A stretch of 64,000 bases of DNA from Neolewinella lacunae (GTDB lineage Bacteria > Bacteroidota > Bacteroidia > Chitinophagales > Saprospiraceae), in NCBI RefSeq assembly GCF_014349155.1, contig NZ_JACSIT010000142.1:8663-72662 (forward strand). Direction: 5' to 3'. The notes beneath the pieces are model-generated. The model searched no databases. It was given only the letters and a program-made list of their open reading frames with translations, and was not told the origin of the DNA. Numbering within the stretch: the first letter of the stretch is position 1; each line of letters opens with the position of its first letter. The translations under genes were made by a program, and so were the position numbers. Positions 50,091 to 59,658 of the stretch are shown in pieces.

Positions 50091-51176
50091 CTAAAGCCAG
50101 CCACGCCGCCGGAAAAGGTAGAGCATCCCCACAATGGCCAAGCCCATTACGCCCAGCAAAACGAAGTAACCGTAGCGGGTATTGAGCTCGGGCATATTGA
50201 TAAAATTCATGCCGTAGATGCCCGCCAAAAAGCTCAGGGGGATGAAGATGGTCGAGACGATCGTCAGGGTCTGCATCACGCTGTTCATCCGGAAGCTGAT
50301 CTCACTGACGTAGAGGTCGTAAAGACCGTTGGTTACGTCGCGGTAGGTTTCCACTAAGTCGGTGACCTGAATGACGTGGTCGCGCAAGTCGCGGACGAAC
50401 AGCTGGGTGTCTTCAGAAATGAGGTAGTGGTTGCTGTCGCCGAAGTTGCCCACCATTTCCCGCAGCGGGCTGGTGCTCTTGCGCATGGTCAGCAGCGAAA
50501 GGCGCAGGTCGTGGATGGAGGACTTGGTCTGGACTTCGGGGCGTTTGAGGATGTTGTCTTCGAGGGCATCGAGGGCTTCCTCGATTTGGTCGAGGACGGT
50601 AAAGTAGCGGTCTACGACATTATCCACCAGGGCGTAGGCCAGGTAATCTGCTCCCCGGCTGCGGATGCGCCCGGAGGCAATTTCCAGTCGGTGGCGCACC
50701 GGGGCGAAGAGGTCACCCGCGTCTTCCTGGAAGGTGACGACAGTATTGTCCGTCAGGTAAATGGAAACCTGCTCGGTGCTGAGTTGCCGCGTTGCGGAGT
50801 CGAAGGCAAAGGCTTTGAGCTGGAGGAAAACGCCCTTTTCGTAGCTTTCCATCTTGGGCCGCTGCTGCACATCAGCCACATCTTCCAGGGCCAGGGGGTG
50901 CATGCCGAAGCGGCTGCCCAACTCGCCCACCAGTTCGGTTTGGTGCAGGCCGCGCATATCGTACCAGTCGATTTTCCCAGGGGCGGTGTCCGCCGGAATT
51001 TCGTTGATGGTGGTGGCACAGTTGTACGCCTCGGCATCGTAGCTCGTCAGGTGTACGTGCACATCCTCCATCTGCCGCCGGCCAGTGTAGAAGATGGTCC
51101 CCGGCGGGGCACCCGTAACTTTGCGGGGCAGGCCCACTTTTTCATCGCGGGACCGGAGCAGCCTGGTAATTCTCAT
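50091..51176 (-). CDS. corA: CorA-family magnesium/cobalt transporter
   Basis: From the ATG at 51176 the product is 361 residues with the CorA layout: an N-terminal cytoplasmic alpha/beta domain (WYDMRGLHQTELVGELGSRF), a long stalk helix (DALEDNILKRPEVQ, RDVTNGLYDLYVSE) and two C-terminal membrane helices. The signature is LAGIYGMNFINMPELN, the GMN motif with a MPEL loop. The final RRRGWL is typical. It transports Mg2+ (or Co2+/Zn2+) across the inner membrane as a pentamer. A TACTTTTG -7-like box is at 51248. Confidence 0.94.
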   Translation of the reverse strand: MRITRLLRSRDEKVGLPRKVTGAPPGTIFYTGRRQMEDVHVHLTSYDAEAYNCATTINEIPADTAPGKIDWYDMRGLHQTELVGELGSRFGMHPLALEDVADVQQRPKMESYEKGVFLQLKAFAFDSATRQLSTEQVSIYLTDNTVVTFQEDAGDLFAPVRHRLEIASGRIRSRGADYLAYALVDNVVDRYFTVLDQIEEALDALEDNILKRPEVQTKSSIHDLRLSLLTMRKSTSPLREMVGNFGDSNHYLISEDTQLFVRDLRDHVIQVTDLVETYRDVTNGLYDLYVSEISFRMNSVMQTLTIVSTIFIPLSFLAGIYGMNFINMPELNTRYGYFVLLGVMGLAIVGMLYLFRRRGWL

Positions 51177-51247
51177 ACTACGGAGTATGTGCTGGAGAGG
51201 GCGCAGGCAAATGGCCCGCCCCTTCCTTTTCGTGGGCAATTTGGCCC

Positions 51248-51255
51248 CAAAAGTA
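51248..51255 (-). promoter_or_regulatory. Candidate -7 box for corA
   Basis: On the minus strand TACTTTTG matches TAnnTTTG exactly, 72 bases upstream of the corA ATG. The -33 box is not clear. Confidence 0.4.
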
Positions 51256-51386
51256 GGGGACAGTGATTATACGATCCGCCCTTACCCCGTGTTCGTACGC
51301 GCAAGCTTTCATTTTCTCACCTTATTCCCGGCCACCCTTTCGCCGGGAGGGGCAGCACCGTGGCTATCCCCTCCCGGCTCAGGGAT

Positions 51387-54300
51387 TTACTCTTTCACCA
51401 GGCGGCCAGCACCGCTCTCGGCACCAGCTCCTACCCGGTAATGGTACACGCCTGCGGGTAAGGTACGGAGATCAAGGCGGAAGGACTGGTTGCCCGCCGG
51501 GAGCACTTGCTGGCGCTGGATGACGGGGCGGCCCAAGGCATCGAAGACCGTCAGCGATACCCTTTCCGTAGCAGGCAGGACGAAGCGGATATCGGCGTAC
51601 TCCACCGCCGGGTTGGGGGCGGCCGGAAGAAGCAGGAAGCGGGGCAGCGTTTCCGTCGCCAGCTGAATGGATGGGGTGAGGCGACGCCAGTCCGCATCGT
51701 AGGCCGCACTGCCAAAACCAGGGGTGGTAGTGAAGGACAGCGGCAACTCGCCGGGGGTGTAGTCCGTCCCGACACGCACGGCTACTTCAACGATCCCGGC
51801 ACCTGCGTTCAGCGCCCAGGATGCGCCGGTGTTGCTGTACCAGCTCAAACGGGCCTCGCCCCGCTCCAGAAGACGCGTACCTACCTGCAAATCAGGCAAA
51901 TCTGCGCTTGCAACGGAGACGATTTCAATGCCCGCTGCCGCCCGCAGCAGCCCTTGGAAAGACACCAGGGCGGTATTTTCGGGCAGACGCAGACGCAGCA
52001 GATAGGTCTCGCCAGCGGTGGGCGCGGCGGGCCAGCTCAGTTCGAGCGGCAAGTCCCCGACGCTGCGTGCCAGGTCGGCATCGCTGAGCAAATCACCGGT
52101 CTTCATGCCGGTAAACATCACCAGGGTGTCGCTGGAAAGCATAATCTCCGCACGGCGCGGGGCGGGGAAGACGTTGTCGCGGTTCCAGTCGGCGGGGAAT
52201 GTGTGGTGGTCGGGGACGAAAGTCCAGGGGCCGCAGCCGGGGATTTCATCGAGGTCCCCGATGAGGATGCGCTGCATCAGGTAGAGGTCCAGGTTGGTGA
52301 ACGACTGGCTGCAATTCATGTCGGCGGCAACCACCTGCAAGGGCGAGGTGATCTGCGGCACCGGATGCCCCAGGAGGTAGCGCTGGGCCAGGAAAACCTC
52401 AAAGCTGGAGAGCCCGTTGCGGGGGTCACCCGCCCGCACGGGTTGCAGGTAGTACATCTGGCCCAGGTTCAGACCGGCCAGGGTAGAGGCCAGCCCGTTG
52501 GCGTCTTGGGGGAGGGTCAGCGTGTAGTTGCCACCCTCTTCGGAGAGTTCGTAATCGACGTTGTCAATCGCCTCATCGTCCATGTCGTAGGCCTGGGTGC
52601 TGATGTGGCCGAGCAGGTTTTCGGCTACGGTCACGAAGCCAGGCAGGTAGTTGGCGGGCAGGAGCGTCGGCACGCCGTTCTGGACTGAACTGATCTCCAG
52701 GCTTACGGGACTGTTGACGAGCTGGATATCGGTAGAGCCTACCGTATTGCCGAGGTTGAGGTGGATGAAGAAGAGCACTTCAATGTTGCCATTCAGGCTT
52801 ACCCCGGCCGTGCCGTTGGACACGAAGGAGAATGTCCGGTTCTGGGGGTTGAACTGCGGCAAGATGGCTCCGGCGGAGACGTGAGTGATGGTGGCCAGGC
52901 CCGGCTGGTCTAAGGCAAAAGTGCCCGCAATCGTCGCCAGGTTGCTCACCCCTTGCAGGGAGACGGGGATGCGGACGGAATTGCCCGCAAAACTGCTGGC
53001 TCCGCCAATGACTACCTGGACGTTGCTGGCGTTGGCCACCTGTACCGTCTGGCAGGCCGTATTGGGCCCGCAAGCGTTGGTCACCGTCAGGCAAACGTTG
53101 TAAGTGCCCGCCCCGGCGTAGGTGTGCTCAGGGTCGCGCAGGGTGGAAGTACCGCCGTCGCCGAAGGTCCAGGCGTAAGTCCCCGGCGAAGAAGCATTGG
53201 TGAAGCTCCGCACCAGGCTATTGCCCTGGGAGGTAAAAGCAACCGTGGGAATGGCCCCACTACCCCCCCCCGTCACGGCGCTGAAGGTCGTCTCCGTACA
53301 CCCCTCGGCGCTGAAGGCGCGCAGCATGTAGTCACCCGGCGGCGCGGCGATGTAAAGGGACTCAGTCACGTCGAGGAACTGGGCGGTGAGCGGACCGGAA
53401 ATCACCACGCGGAAGGGGCCCGTGCCGGCAATGAAATCCAGGTGGAAGCCGCTGCTGTCGCAGCTGTTGTCCACCCGCACATTGTAGAGATTGGCCGAGG
53501 AGGAGGTAATCCGCACCGTCTCCATATCCATGCACCCGAGGGCATCGGTTACTTTGATTTTGTATTCGCAGGGTGTCCGGTTGTTCAGTTCAAACTCACG
53601 CTCAGTGGTGGTAAACACCGTATCCGTGGTGTTGGTGCACAGGCGGGTGACTTCCACGGTGAAGGGCGGTACGCCACCGTTGATGTCGTTCCAGAGCTGG
53701 TTGAGCTGGTTGCACTCGTTGAAAATCAGCGCGGTTTCCAGGTCCAGGTCGCTGGTGGTGTTATTGATCGTAAACTGCCCGGTCTCGATGCAGCCCAGGC
53801 TGTCCGTCACAAAAACAGTGTAATTACCACTCAGCAGCCCGCCTTGGGTAAAGAGGGTATCGGAGGTTGTGATGCTGCCGTTGGTGGGCCCGGACCAGGT
53901 GATCTGGAAGGGGGCGCGGCCGCGGGTGATGTGGACGTTGAAGGAGCCGGGTTCGTTACAATCCCCGGAGCTGGATTCCAGATCGAACAGGTCGATTGGC
54001 GCAGGAAACACCGTTATGACGTCCATAACCATACAGCCAGCGGCGTCGGTGACGATGATTTTGTAGTCGCAGGGGGGCAGGTCGAACAGTTCAAAGCCAA
54101 CGTCGCCCGTCACAAATTCGGTCATCGTAGTCCCGTCGCAGAGCCGGATGACTTCTACGGAGAAAGGCCCGGTGCCGTTGAAGATGTCTACCCAGATTTG
54201 GTTGTACTGCCCGCACTCGTTATAGATGAGGGCGGCTTCCAACACCAGGTCGTTGGTGGTGGCGACGAGGGTGACGCTCTCCATTTCCGTGCAGCCGTTG

Positions 54301-57300
54301 GCGTCGGTGACCGTGAAGGTATAGGTTCCGGCGGGGGCATTGTTGATGGAAAGGGCGTTGCCATTTACGGTGTTGTTGCCCGACTGGGGTCCGGTATACG
54401 TCACCTGGAAAGGCGGGGTGCCCCGGGTGAAGCTGAGGTCAATCCGGCCGGGTTGGCCGCAGGGACCGCTGATGGGGGTGACGGTAAACAGTTCGGGTTC
54501 TCCGCCTTCCACCTCGGTGGTGGTCATTACCATACAGTCGTTGGCATCCACGACGATGATCTTGTAGGTGCACTCTTCCAGGTCCATCAACTCAAATTCC
54601 AGGCCATTCTGGGTGAAGGTGGTATCGGTCACGCCATCGCAGAGGCGGATGACGGTGATGGTGTAGGGGCCCTCGCCGCCGGAGATGTCGTTCCAGAGTT
54701 GATTGTACTGGCCGCAATCGTCGTTGATGAGGGCGGTCTGGAGTTCCAGGTCGCTGGGGATGTCTTCTACCACCACCACTTCGGTTTCGGTGCAGCCATT
54801 GCGGTCGGTGACCGTGACGGTGTAAGTTCCGGCGGGCAGGTCGGCGATGGTAGCCGTACCGGAAGGCGTGGTGAAGGTGCCAATCTGGGGGCCGGTGTAG
54901 CTGACGGTGTAGGGACCTTGGGCCGCCTCGTTCATCACCTGGATGACGATCTGCCCGGGCTGGCCGCAGATGCCGTCGGTCACCAGCGCATTGAAAAGTT
55001 GGTAGGGGAAGATGGTGACGACCTGCATGGTCATACAGCCATTGGCATCGGTCACCTTGATTTTGTAATCGCAGGGGATGATGTCTTCAATTTCGAAGCC
55101 AGCCGTATCGATCGTGATGGTGGCCTGGGTGCTGTCGCAGAGGCGAATGACCTCCACGGTGTAGGGGGCCTGGCCGCCTTCGATGTCGTTCCAGATTTGG
55201 TAGGGTACCCCACAGTCGTCGGTTACGACGCTGGAGATCACCTCCAGGCTACCGTCGTTGAGCAGCGTTACGGACTGGGTATCTTCACAGCCGTCGGCGT
55301 TGGTCAGTTGGAAAGTGTAGGTTCCGGCCGGCAGGTTGCGGACGCGGTGCATTTGGGAAGCCAGGTTGATGCTGCCGGAGACCGGGCCCGTCCAGGTGAT
55401 GAAGTAGGGAAATTCCCCGGCGGAAACTACCAGGTCAATGGCCCCCAGGCCGCCGCAGGCACCGTCGAGCGGAGTAAGGATGAGGATACCGGCGTTGGGA
55501 TCGACGTCAATCGTCACCGTTCGTACGCTTAGGCAGCCTCCGGCGTCGGTGGCCGTAATGGTGTAGGTGCAGTTGGGCAGGTCGTACAGCTCGAAGGTGT
55601 TGCCATTAAGGGTAAATGCCGTATCCCGTTCGCTGCACGGGGAGGTAACGGTAATGCCGTAGGGTCCTTCGCCGCCGTTGAAGATGGTGCGGATGTTGTC
55701 TTGTTGCCCACAGCCCAGCCCAAAGGAAAAAGATTGCTGCCCGGCATTGGACAGCCCGCCACTGACGGTCAGGTTATAGGTGGCCGTACAGCCGCTGAAA
55801 TCGGTAGCCCGGAAGGTGTAGGTGCCAGCGGGGAGGCTGAGGTTGGCCGTACCGTTACCGCCAATGGTGAGGGAGCCAGTGGCCGCTCCGGTGTACGTTA
55901 CGGTGTAATTGGGGATACCGCCACTGACGGAAAGGCGGAGGCTGGAGTTGTTTCCGTCGCAGGCCGCCGTCAGTTGTTCAACGAGCAGGTTGAGGCTGCC
56001 GCCGTTGTCGCCCACGAAAACGGTGATGACCTGATCGCAGCCGGCACCGTCCCAGATCGAGAAATTGTAGCTGCCGCTGCTCAGGCCGTTGATGACGGTG
56101 ATGGCCTGGCTGGTGTTTACCGTGCCTGCCACCGGACCGGTATAATTAATGGTGTAGGGCGGGGTACCGGCGCTGATCGTGACGCGGGCGGCACCGGGGG
56201 AAGCACAGTTGGCGGCGGTTGCGGAGACCTGGGCCTGGAGGTTTCCGGAGGCGATGGTGACGATCTGCTCGAACACACAGCCAAAAGCATCGGTCAGCGT
56301 GAAGGTGTACTGGCCAGCGGGCAGGCTGCGCACGCGGAAGTTGTAGCCATTGACGGTAGCGCCGCCGTTGACGGGGCCGCGGACCGTTACGTGGAAGGGC
56401 AGGGTACCGCTGCTGGCCCGCACTACGATTTCGCCCAGGTTGTCGTCGCAGCCAGCGGGTTCGCCCCAGACGTCGACGTCAAGGCCGCCGGAAGACTGCC
56501 CGACGGTAACCGTCCGGTTCAGACTACAACCCAGCAAATCAACAATGGTGATTTGGTAGACGCCGGGATTAAGGGGCCGGATGGTAAAGTTGCGGTTGGC
56601 AGTGGTGAGTACGGCATTGCTGGCACCGCTGACGTAAACGACGTAGGGAGCTACGCCGCCGTTGAGGGAAACGCCGATGCTGCCCTCCTGGCCACAGCCG
56701 GCATCGGTGGGGGTCAGGGTTCCGGTGAGGCCTCCGTTGCCCGAAGTAATGGTGAAGTTGAAGGTGATTTCACAGCCGTTGCTGTCTTCGATGACCGTCG
56801 TGTACGTTCCCGGAGGCAGGTCACTAAAGGTAAAAGTTCCCGTATAGCTGATGGCCGTCCGGCAAACGGGGCCAACGTAATGAGCGGTGTAGGTAGGGCT
56901 GCCACCGGTAACCTGAACGGTAATGCTGCCACTGGCCTGTCCACAACCCGTGTTCGTTTGGCTCAGGACCTGGTAGCTGAGGTCGCAGCTGGCCGTACAA
57001 TCTACGCGGAGGGAGTAATTGGAGACTGCGCCGTTGTAGCCGTCTACGACCACAACATAGGTACCCGCCGGCAGGTAGCGGACAATCTGTTCGGGGCTCA
57101 AACCGGGGTTCTGGCTGAACTGAAGGCAACTGCCCCGGTCACATTCCGAAAGCAAAAAGAGTTCGAGGTCGGCGCTTAGTCCCGTCAGGTCGATGGTAAC
57201 CAGGCCGGGCTCGGTGACGGTGAAGGTGTGGACAATTTCCGGACCGTTGTTTTCAACGTTCAGGGTGGGGCCACAGCTGTAGGCGCTCACGTCGTCATTG

Positions 57301-59216
57301 CCACCGGCGTTGGTGCCGTTGTAGGTAACGCCGCAGGTGAGGGGGACGCGATCGCTGCAATCCAGATATCCGCAGCTGAGTTCCAGGCGGTAGTTTCCTC
57401 CGGGCCCGGCGAAAGGGGCGTCTACGACGATGTAGTAAGTTCCGTTGGGGGCGTCTTCCAGGACGATGCCTTCGTTGTTGGTCTGGGTATTCGAGGTGGT
57501 ACTGTAGCCGACGACCTGGTAGTTGTTGCAGTCGCCGCGCAGCAGGAAGATGTCCATATTAAGGCCGGGCGTCATGATTTCGAGGCCAATCTGAATATCG
57601 CCGGCAGAAGTTTTCTGGAAGGTGTAGACGCGGTCGGGGCCCTGCATGAGGACGCCGGTTGCACCGGGGTAACTGGTGAGTTGGTTGCCCGCGCCGACGG
57701 TAGTTTCGTTGGGCAGGTAATCGCCGCAGGAAATTACGGTGGCTTCGGCGCACCAGCCGGAAACGCCGTTGCAGGGGCCGGGGGTGGTGGACTGTACGCC
57801 AGCGGCGGCGGCGAAGCAGGGGTTGATGTAAGTTTCGCCGTTGCAGCCGCAGACGAAGTTGATGGCTGAGCCGCAGTTATCCGGAGAAGTGATTTCGGTG
57901 GGGTCTACGCAGGCGGCGCTGCACGCGCCGGTGGTGTAGCTGCGGACGCCCGCTGCTTCGGCTGCGCAGGCACTGGCGTACTGTTCACCGTCGCAACCGC
58001 AAACGGGGGTATTCCCGCTGGGGCAATTGAGGGTGATGACGCCGGTGGCCAGGTTGGCGGAGGTACCGTTGCTGATGACGACAAGGCTGGGGTCGTAGCA
58101 GCTCAGATCTCCAGGCGAACAAAGGCCGGTGGTGTAGTTGACGACGCCGGCTGCTTCGGCGGTGCAGGCGTTGGGGTAGGTTACGCCGTTGAAACCACAG
58201 ACGGGGGCGTAAGCCGTGGGGCAGGTGGCGCTGGGATTCATGGCGGCGACGTCCAGTCCGGGGTTCCAGCAGGCACCTGGGGTATAGAAGGTAACGCCCG
58301 CCGCATCGGCAAAGCAACTGTTGAGGTAGGTGATGCCGTTTGCGCCGCAGACGGGGCTGACGGTAAAGGAGCAGCCGGCGTCGCTGACGAGGGGCATGCT
58401 GCTGGTGGCAACGCGGTGGGTTCCCATGTTGGCATTGAACAGGACAATGCTATCGATCACAACGCTGCCGTTGAGGAGGTCTTCAGCGCTCACGCCAGTG
58501 GCCAGGGGTAAGGCCAGGCGGGCGATGGAACCGTTGGCGGAGCGGTTCTCGCCACCGAGGTGGGTGGCGGAGAAGTTGAGTTCGTTGCGGGCACTGTCCA
58601 CCGTCATCCAATGGAGCAGGCTGTTGGTTCCGGTCTGGAGCCTTTCGGTCAGAATTTTTTCGGACAGCCGGGTGCTGGCGAAACTGCCACCGGGCAGGGT
58701 GGCCCGAAAACTGATGCCGTGGAAGGAGGGGAAAGCAGCGTTGCGGCCGGTGAGGGACACGTCCAAAAGCAAAAAACTGCCTTCCGCAGTGAGTTGGACG
58801 CCGGCGGGCAGCAGGCGCAGAAGGGCTTCGTAGTTTTCTGTCGTATCGGGCCGGACGTAGGGATCATCGCCGATCGCGCCGTTGCGGGTACGGTACTGGT
58901 TGCGGAGCAGAATGTTGAAATCCCGCGCAGCTACGCGGGCATCGCCATCGGCATCGGCGTGCGCGAAATTGACGCCGCCGGGGAAACTGTTCTCCCAGGG
59001 AGTTCCCATCGCCTGGCCGTACCAGGCGGTAGACGCGTGCGGGCGTTCTTCCCCTTTGGTGTTGAAGGCGTGGCCGAGGTAGAGAAAGTCTACGCCGTTC
59101 ACCACGCCGTTGTGGTTGGCATCACCCGGCCAGACCAACGTTTCCTGGGCCGTAAGGGGATGAGCAGGGAGAAAAGCAAGCGTAAAAAGCGCAAGTAGTG
59201 TAAACGTGTAGTGCAT
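51387..59216 (-). CDS. Giant T9SS-secreted adhesin: dockerin-like, Kazal, SprB-like repeats, PKD, cohesin, CTD
   Basis: The 2609-residue protein has a signal peptide and this order. Residues ~30-110 hold dockerin-like calcium loops (DANHNGVVNGVDFLYLGHAF). Four Kazal-type inhibitor domains (~281-480; CSFTVSPVCGANGITYLNSC and three relatives) follow, then two pre-peptidase-like sheets (~485-740). About 14 SprB-like repeats (~742-1975) of the form GxPPYxVxxxGP...GxYxxxVTDxxGC come next. A PKD domain (~1978-2062; YAWTFGDGGTSTLRDPEHTY) and a cohesin-like domain (~2068-2200) follow. Two dockerin-type repeats (~2259-2320) precede a type A T9SS CTD (FLLLPAAPNPAVEYADIRFV). Likely an adhesive surface fibre with protease-inhibitor modules; SprB is the gliding adhesin of Flavobacterium. 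The 442-base gap upstream (59217-59658) shows no gene. Confidence 0.88.
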   Translation of the reverse strand: MHYTFTLLALFTLAFLPAHPLTAQETLVWPGDANHNGVVNGVDFLYLGHAFNTKGEERPHASTAWYGQAMGTPWENSFPGGVNFAHADADGDARVAARDFNILLRNQYRTRNGAIGDDPYVRPDTTENYEALLRLLPAGVQLTAEGSFLLLDVSLTGRNAAFPSFHGISFRATLPGGSFASTRLSEKILTERLQTGTNSLLHWMTVDSARNELNFSATHLGGENRSANGSIARLALPLATGVSAEDLLNGSVVIDSIVLFNANMGTHRVATSSMPLVSDAGCSFTVSPVCGANGITYLNSCFADAAGVTFYTPGACWNPGLDVAAMNPSATCPTAYAPVCGFNGVTYPNACTAEAAGVVNYTTGLCSPGDLSCYDPSLVVISNGTSANLATGVITLNCPSGNTPVCGCDGEQYASACAAEAAGVRSYTTGACSAACVDPTEITSPDNCGSAINFVCGCNGETYINPCFAAAAGVQSTTPGPCNGVSGWCAEATVISCGDYLPNETTVGAGNQLTSYPGATGVLMQGPDRVYTFQKTSAGDIQIGLEIMTPGLNMDIFLLRGDCNNYQVVGYSTTSNTQTNNEGIVLEDAPNGTYYIVVDAPFAGPGGNYRLELSCGYLDCSDRVPLTCGVTYNGTNAGGNDDVSAYSCGPTLNVENNGPEIVHTFTVTEPGLVTIDLTGLSADLELFLLSECDRGSCLQFSQNPGLSPEQIVRYLPAGTYVVVVDGYNGAVSNYSLRVDCTASCDLSYQVLSQTNTGCGQASGSITVQVTGGSPTYTAHYVGPVCRTAISYTGTFTFSDLPPGTYTTVIEDSNGCEITFNFTITSGNGGLTGTLTPTDAGCGQEGSIGVSLNGGVAPYVVYVSGASNAVLTTANRNFTIRPLNPGVYQITIVDLLGCSLNRTVTVGQSSGGLDVDVWGEPAGCDDNLGEIVVRASSGTLPFHVTVRGPVNGGATVNGYNFRVRSLPAGQYTFTLTDAFGCVFEQIVTIASGNLQAQVSATAANCASPGAARVTISAGTPPYTINYTGPVAGTVNTSQAITVINGLSSGSYNFSIWDGAGCDQVITVFVGDNGGSLNLLVEQLTAACDGNNSSLRLSVSGGIPNYTVTYTGAATGSLTIGGNGTANLSLPAGTYTFRATDFSGCTATYNLTVSGGLSNAGQQSFSFGLGCGQQDNIRTIFNGGEGPYGITVTSPCSERDTAFTLNGNTFELYDLPNCTYTITATDAGGCLSVRTVTIDVDPNAGILILTPLDGACGGLGAIDLVVSAGEFPYFITWTGPVSGSINLASQMHRVRNLPAGTYTFQLTNADGCEDTQSVTLLNDGSLEVISSVVTDDCGVPYQIWNDIEGGQAPYTVEVIRLCDSTQATITIDTAGFEIEDIIPCDYKIKVTDANGCMTMQVVTIFPYQLFNALVTDGICGQPGQIVIQVMNEAAQGPYTVSYTGPQIGTFTTPSGTATIADLPAGTYTVTVTDRNGCTETEVVVVEDIPSDLELQTALINDDCGQYNQLWNDISGGEGPYTITVIRLCDGVTDTTFTQNGLEFELMDLEECTYKIIVVDANDCMVMTTTEVEGGEPELFTVTPISGPCGQPGRIDLSFTRGTPPFQVTYTGPQSGNNTVNGNALSINNAPAGTYTFTVTDANGCTEMESVTLVATTNDLVLEAALIYNECGQYNQIWVDIFNGTGPFSVEVIRLCDGTTMTEFVTGDVGFELFDLPPCDYKIIVTDAAGCMVMDVITVFPAPIDLFDLESSSGDCNEPGSFNVHITRGRAPFQITWSGPTNGSITTSDTLFTQGGLLSGNYTVFVTDSLGCIETGQFTINNTTSDLDLETALIFNECNQLNQLWNDINGGVPPFTVEVTRLCTNTTDTVFTTTEREFELNNRTPCEYKIKVTDALGCMDMETVRITSSSANLYNVRVDNSCDSSGFHLDFIAGTGPFRVVISGPLTAQFLDVTESLYIAAPPGDYMLRAFSAEGCTETTFSAVTGGGSGAIPTVAFTSQGNSLVRSFTNASSPGTYAWTFGDGGTSTLRDPEHTYAGAGTYNVCLTVTNACGPNTACQTVQVANASNVQVVIGGASSFAGNSVRIPVSLQGVSNLATIAGTFALDQPGLATITHVSAGAILPQFNPQNRTFSFVSNGTAGVSLNGNIEVLFFIHLNLGNTVGSTDIQLVNSPVSLEISSVQNGVPTLLPANYLPGFVTVAENLLGHISTQAYDMDDEAIDNVDYELSEEGGNYTLTLPQDANGLASTLAGLNLGQMYYLQPVRAGDPRNGLSSFEVFLAQRYLLGHPVPQITSPLQVVAADMNCSQSFTNLDLYLMQRILIGDLDEIPGCGPWTFVPDHHTFPADWNRDNVFPAPRRAEIMLSSDTLVMFTGMKTGDLLSDADLARSVGDLPLELSWPAAPTAGETYLLRLRLPENTALVSFQGLLRAAAGIEIVSVASADLPDLQVGTRLLERGEARLSWYSNTGASWALNAGAGIVEVAVRVGTDYTPGELPLSFTTTPGFGSAAYDADWRRLTPSIQLATETLPRFLLLPAAPNPAVEYADIRFVLPATERVSLTVFDALGRPVIQRQQVLPAGNQSFRLDLRTLPAGVYHYRVGAGAESGAGRLVKE

Positions 59217-59658
59217 AGCTCGGGATTATGGGAAAAATTGTGTCGTCCTTCATAGCTGGGGGCCAGGGAAAGGATCCAGAACCACCCGGTAAGTCAAAAA
59301 CAAAAAACGCTGCGATCGCTGGAGGGCACGTAGGGAAGCCGCTTCGGTGGTTGAGCCCCGCCGAAGGAGGTTGGTTTAACTTCACTTTACGCTCTCTACT
59401 AACGCAAATCTTCAAAAAACGAGGGCCGGGGTCTTGCGGCTCAGAAGATGGGACTACAGAACTTTCCAATAGTCACCTTCCGAACAGCGGAGCGTCGGAA
59501 CCACTCTAAAGCATAAAGATAAGCAAAAGCGGAAATGGAAAAGGTTAATTCTCCTCACATTAATCCTTTCCCGCATTCGTCGGTACCGGATACTCAAGCA
59601 AGTTACCTATTGACTTGTTCGGTTTATCTTGGCGGAATTATCCCTTAGCACCCCGATT
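59217..59658. other. Intergenic gap between divergent genes, no gene seen
   Basis: This stretch lies between the giant adhesin and the sugar dehydrogenase genes. Open frames through it have no recognisable product. It should hold both promoters: TATCTTGG at 59624-59631 is a seven-of-eight -7 match for the plus-strand gene; none is evident for the minus strand. Confidence 0.5.

Noticed and set aside
53290-56990. Regular periodicity as a CRISPR array or tandem DNA repeat
   Set aside because: The ~90-residue periodicity is protein-level (SprB-like units) with diverged DNA and no spacer structure.
52953-57179. Long plus-strand frames (859 and 492 codons) inside the giant adhesin gene
   Set aside because: Shadow frames of a repetitive gene; their apparent repeats merely mirror the SprB-like repeats on the other strand.
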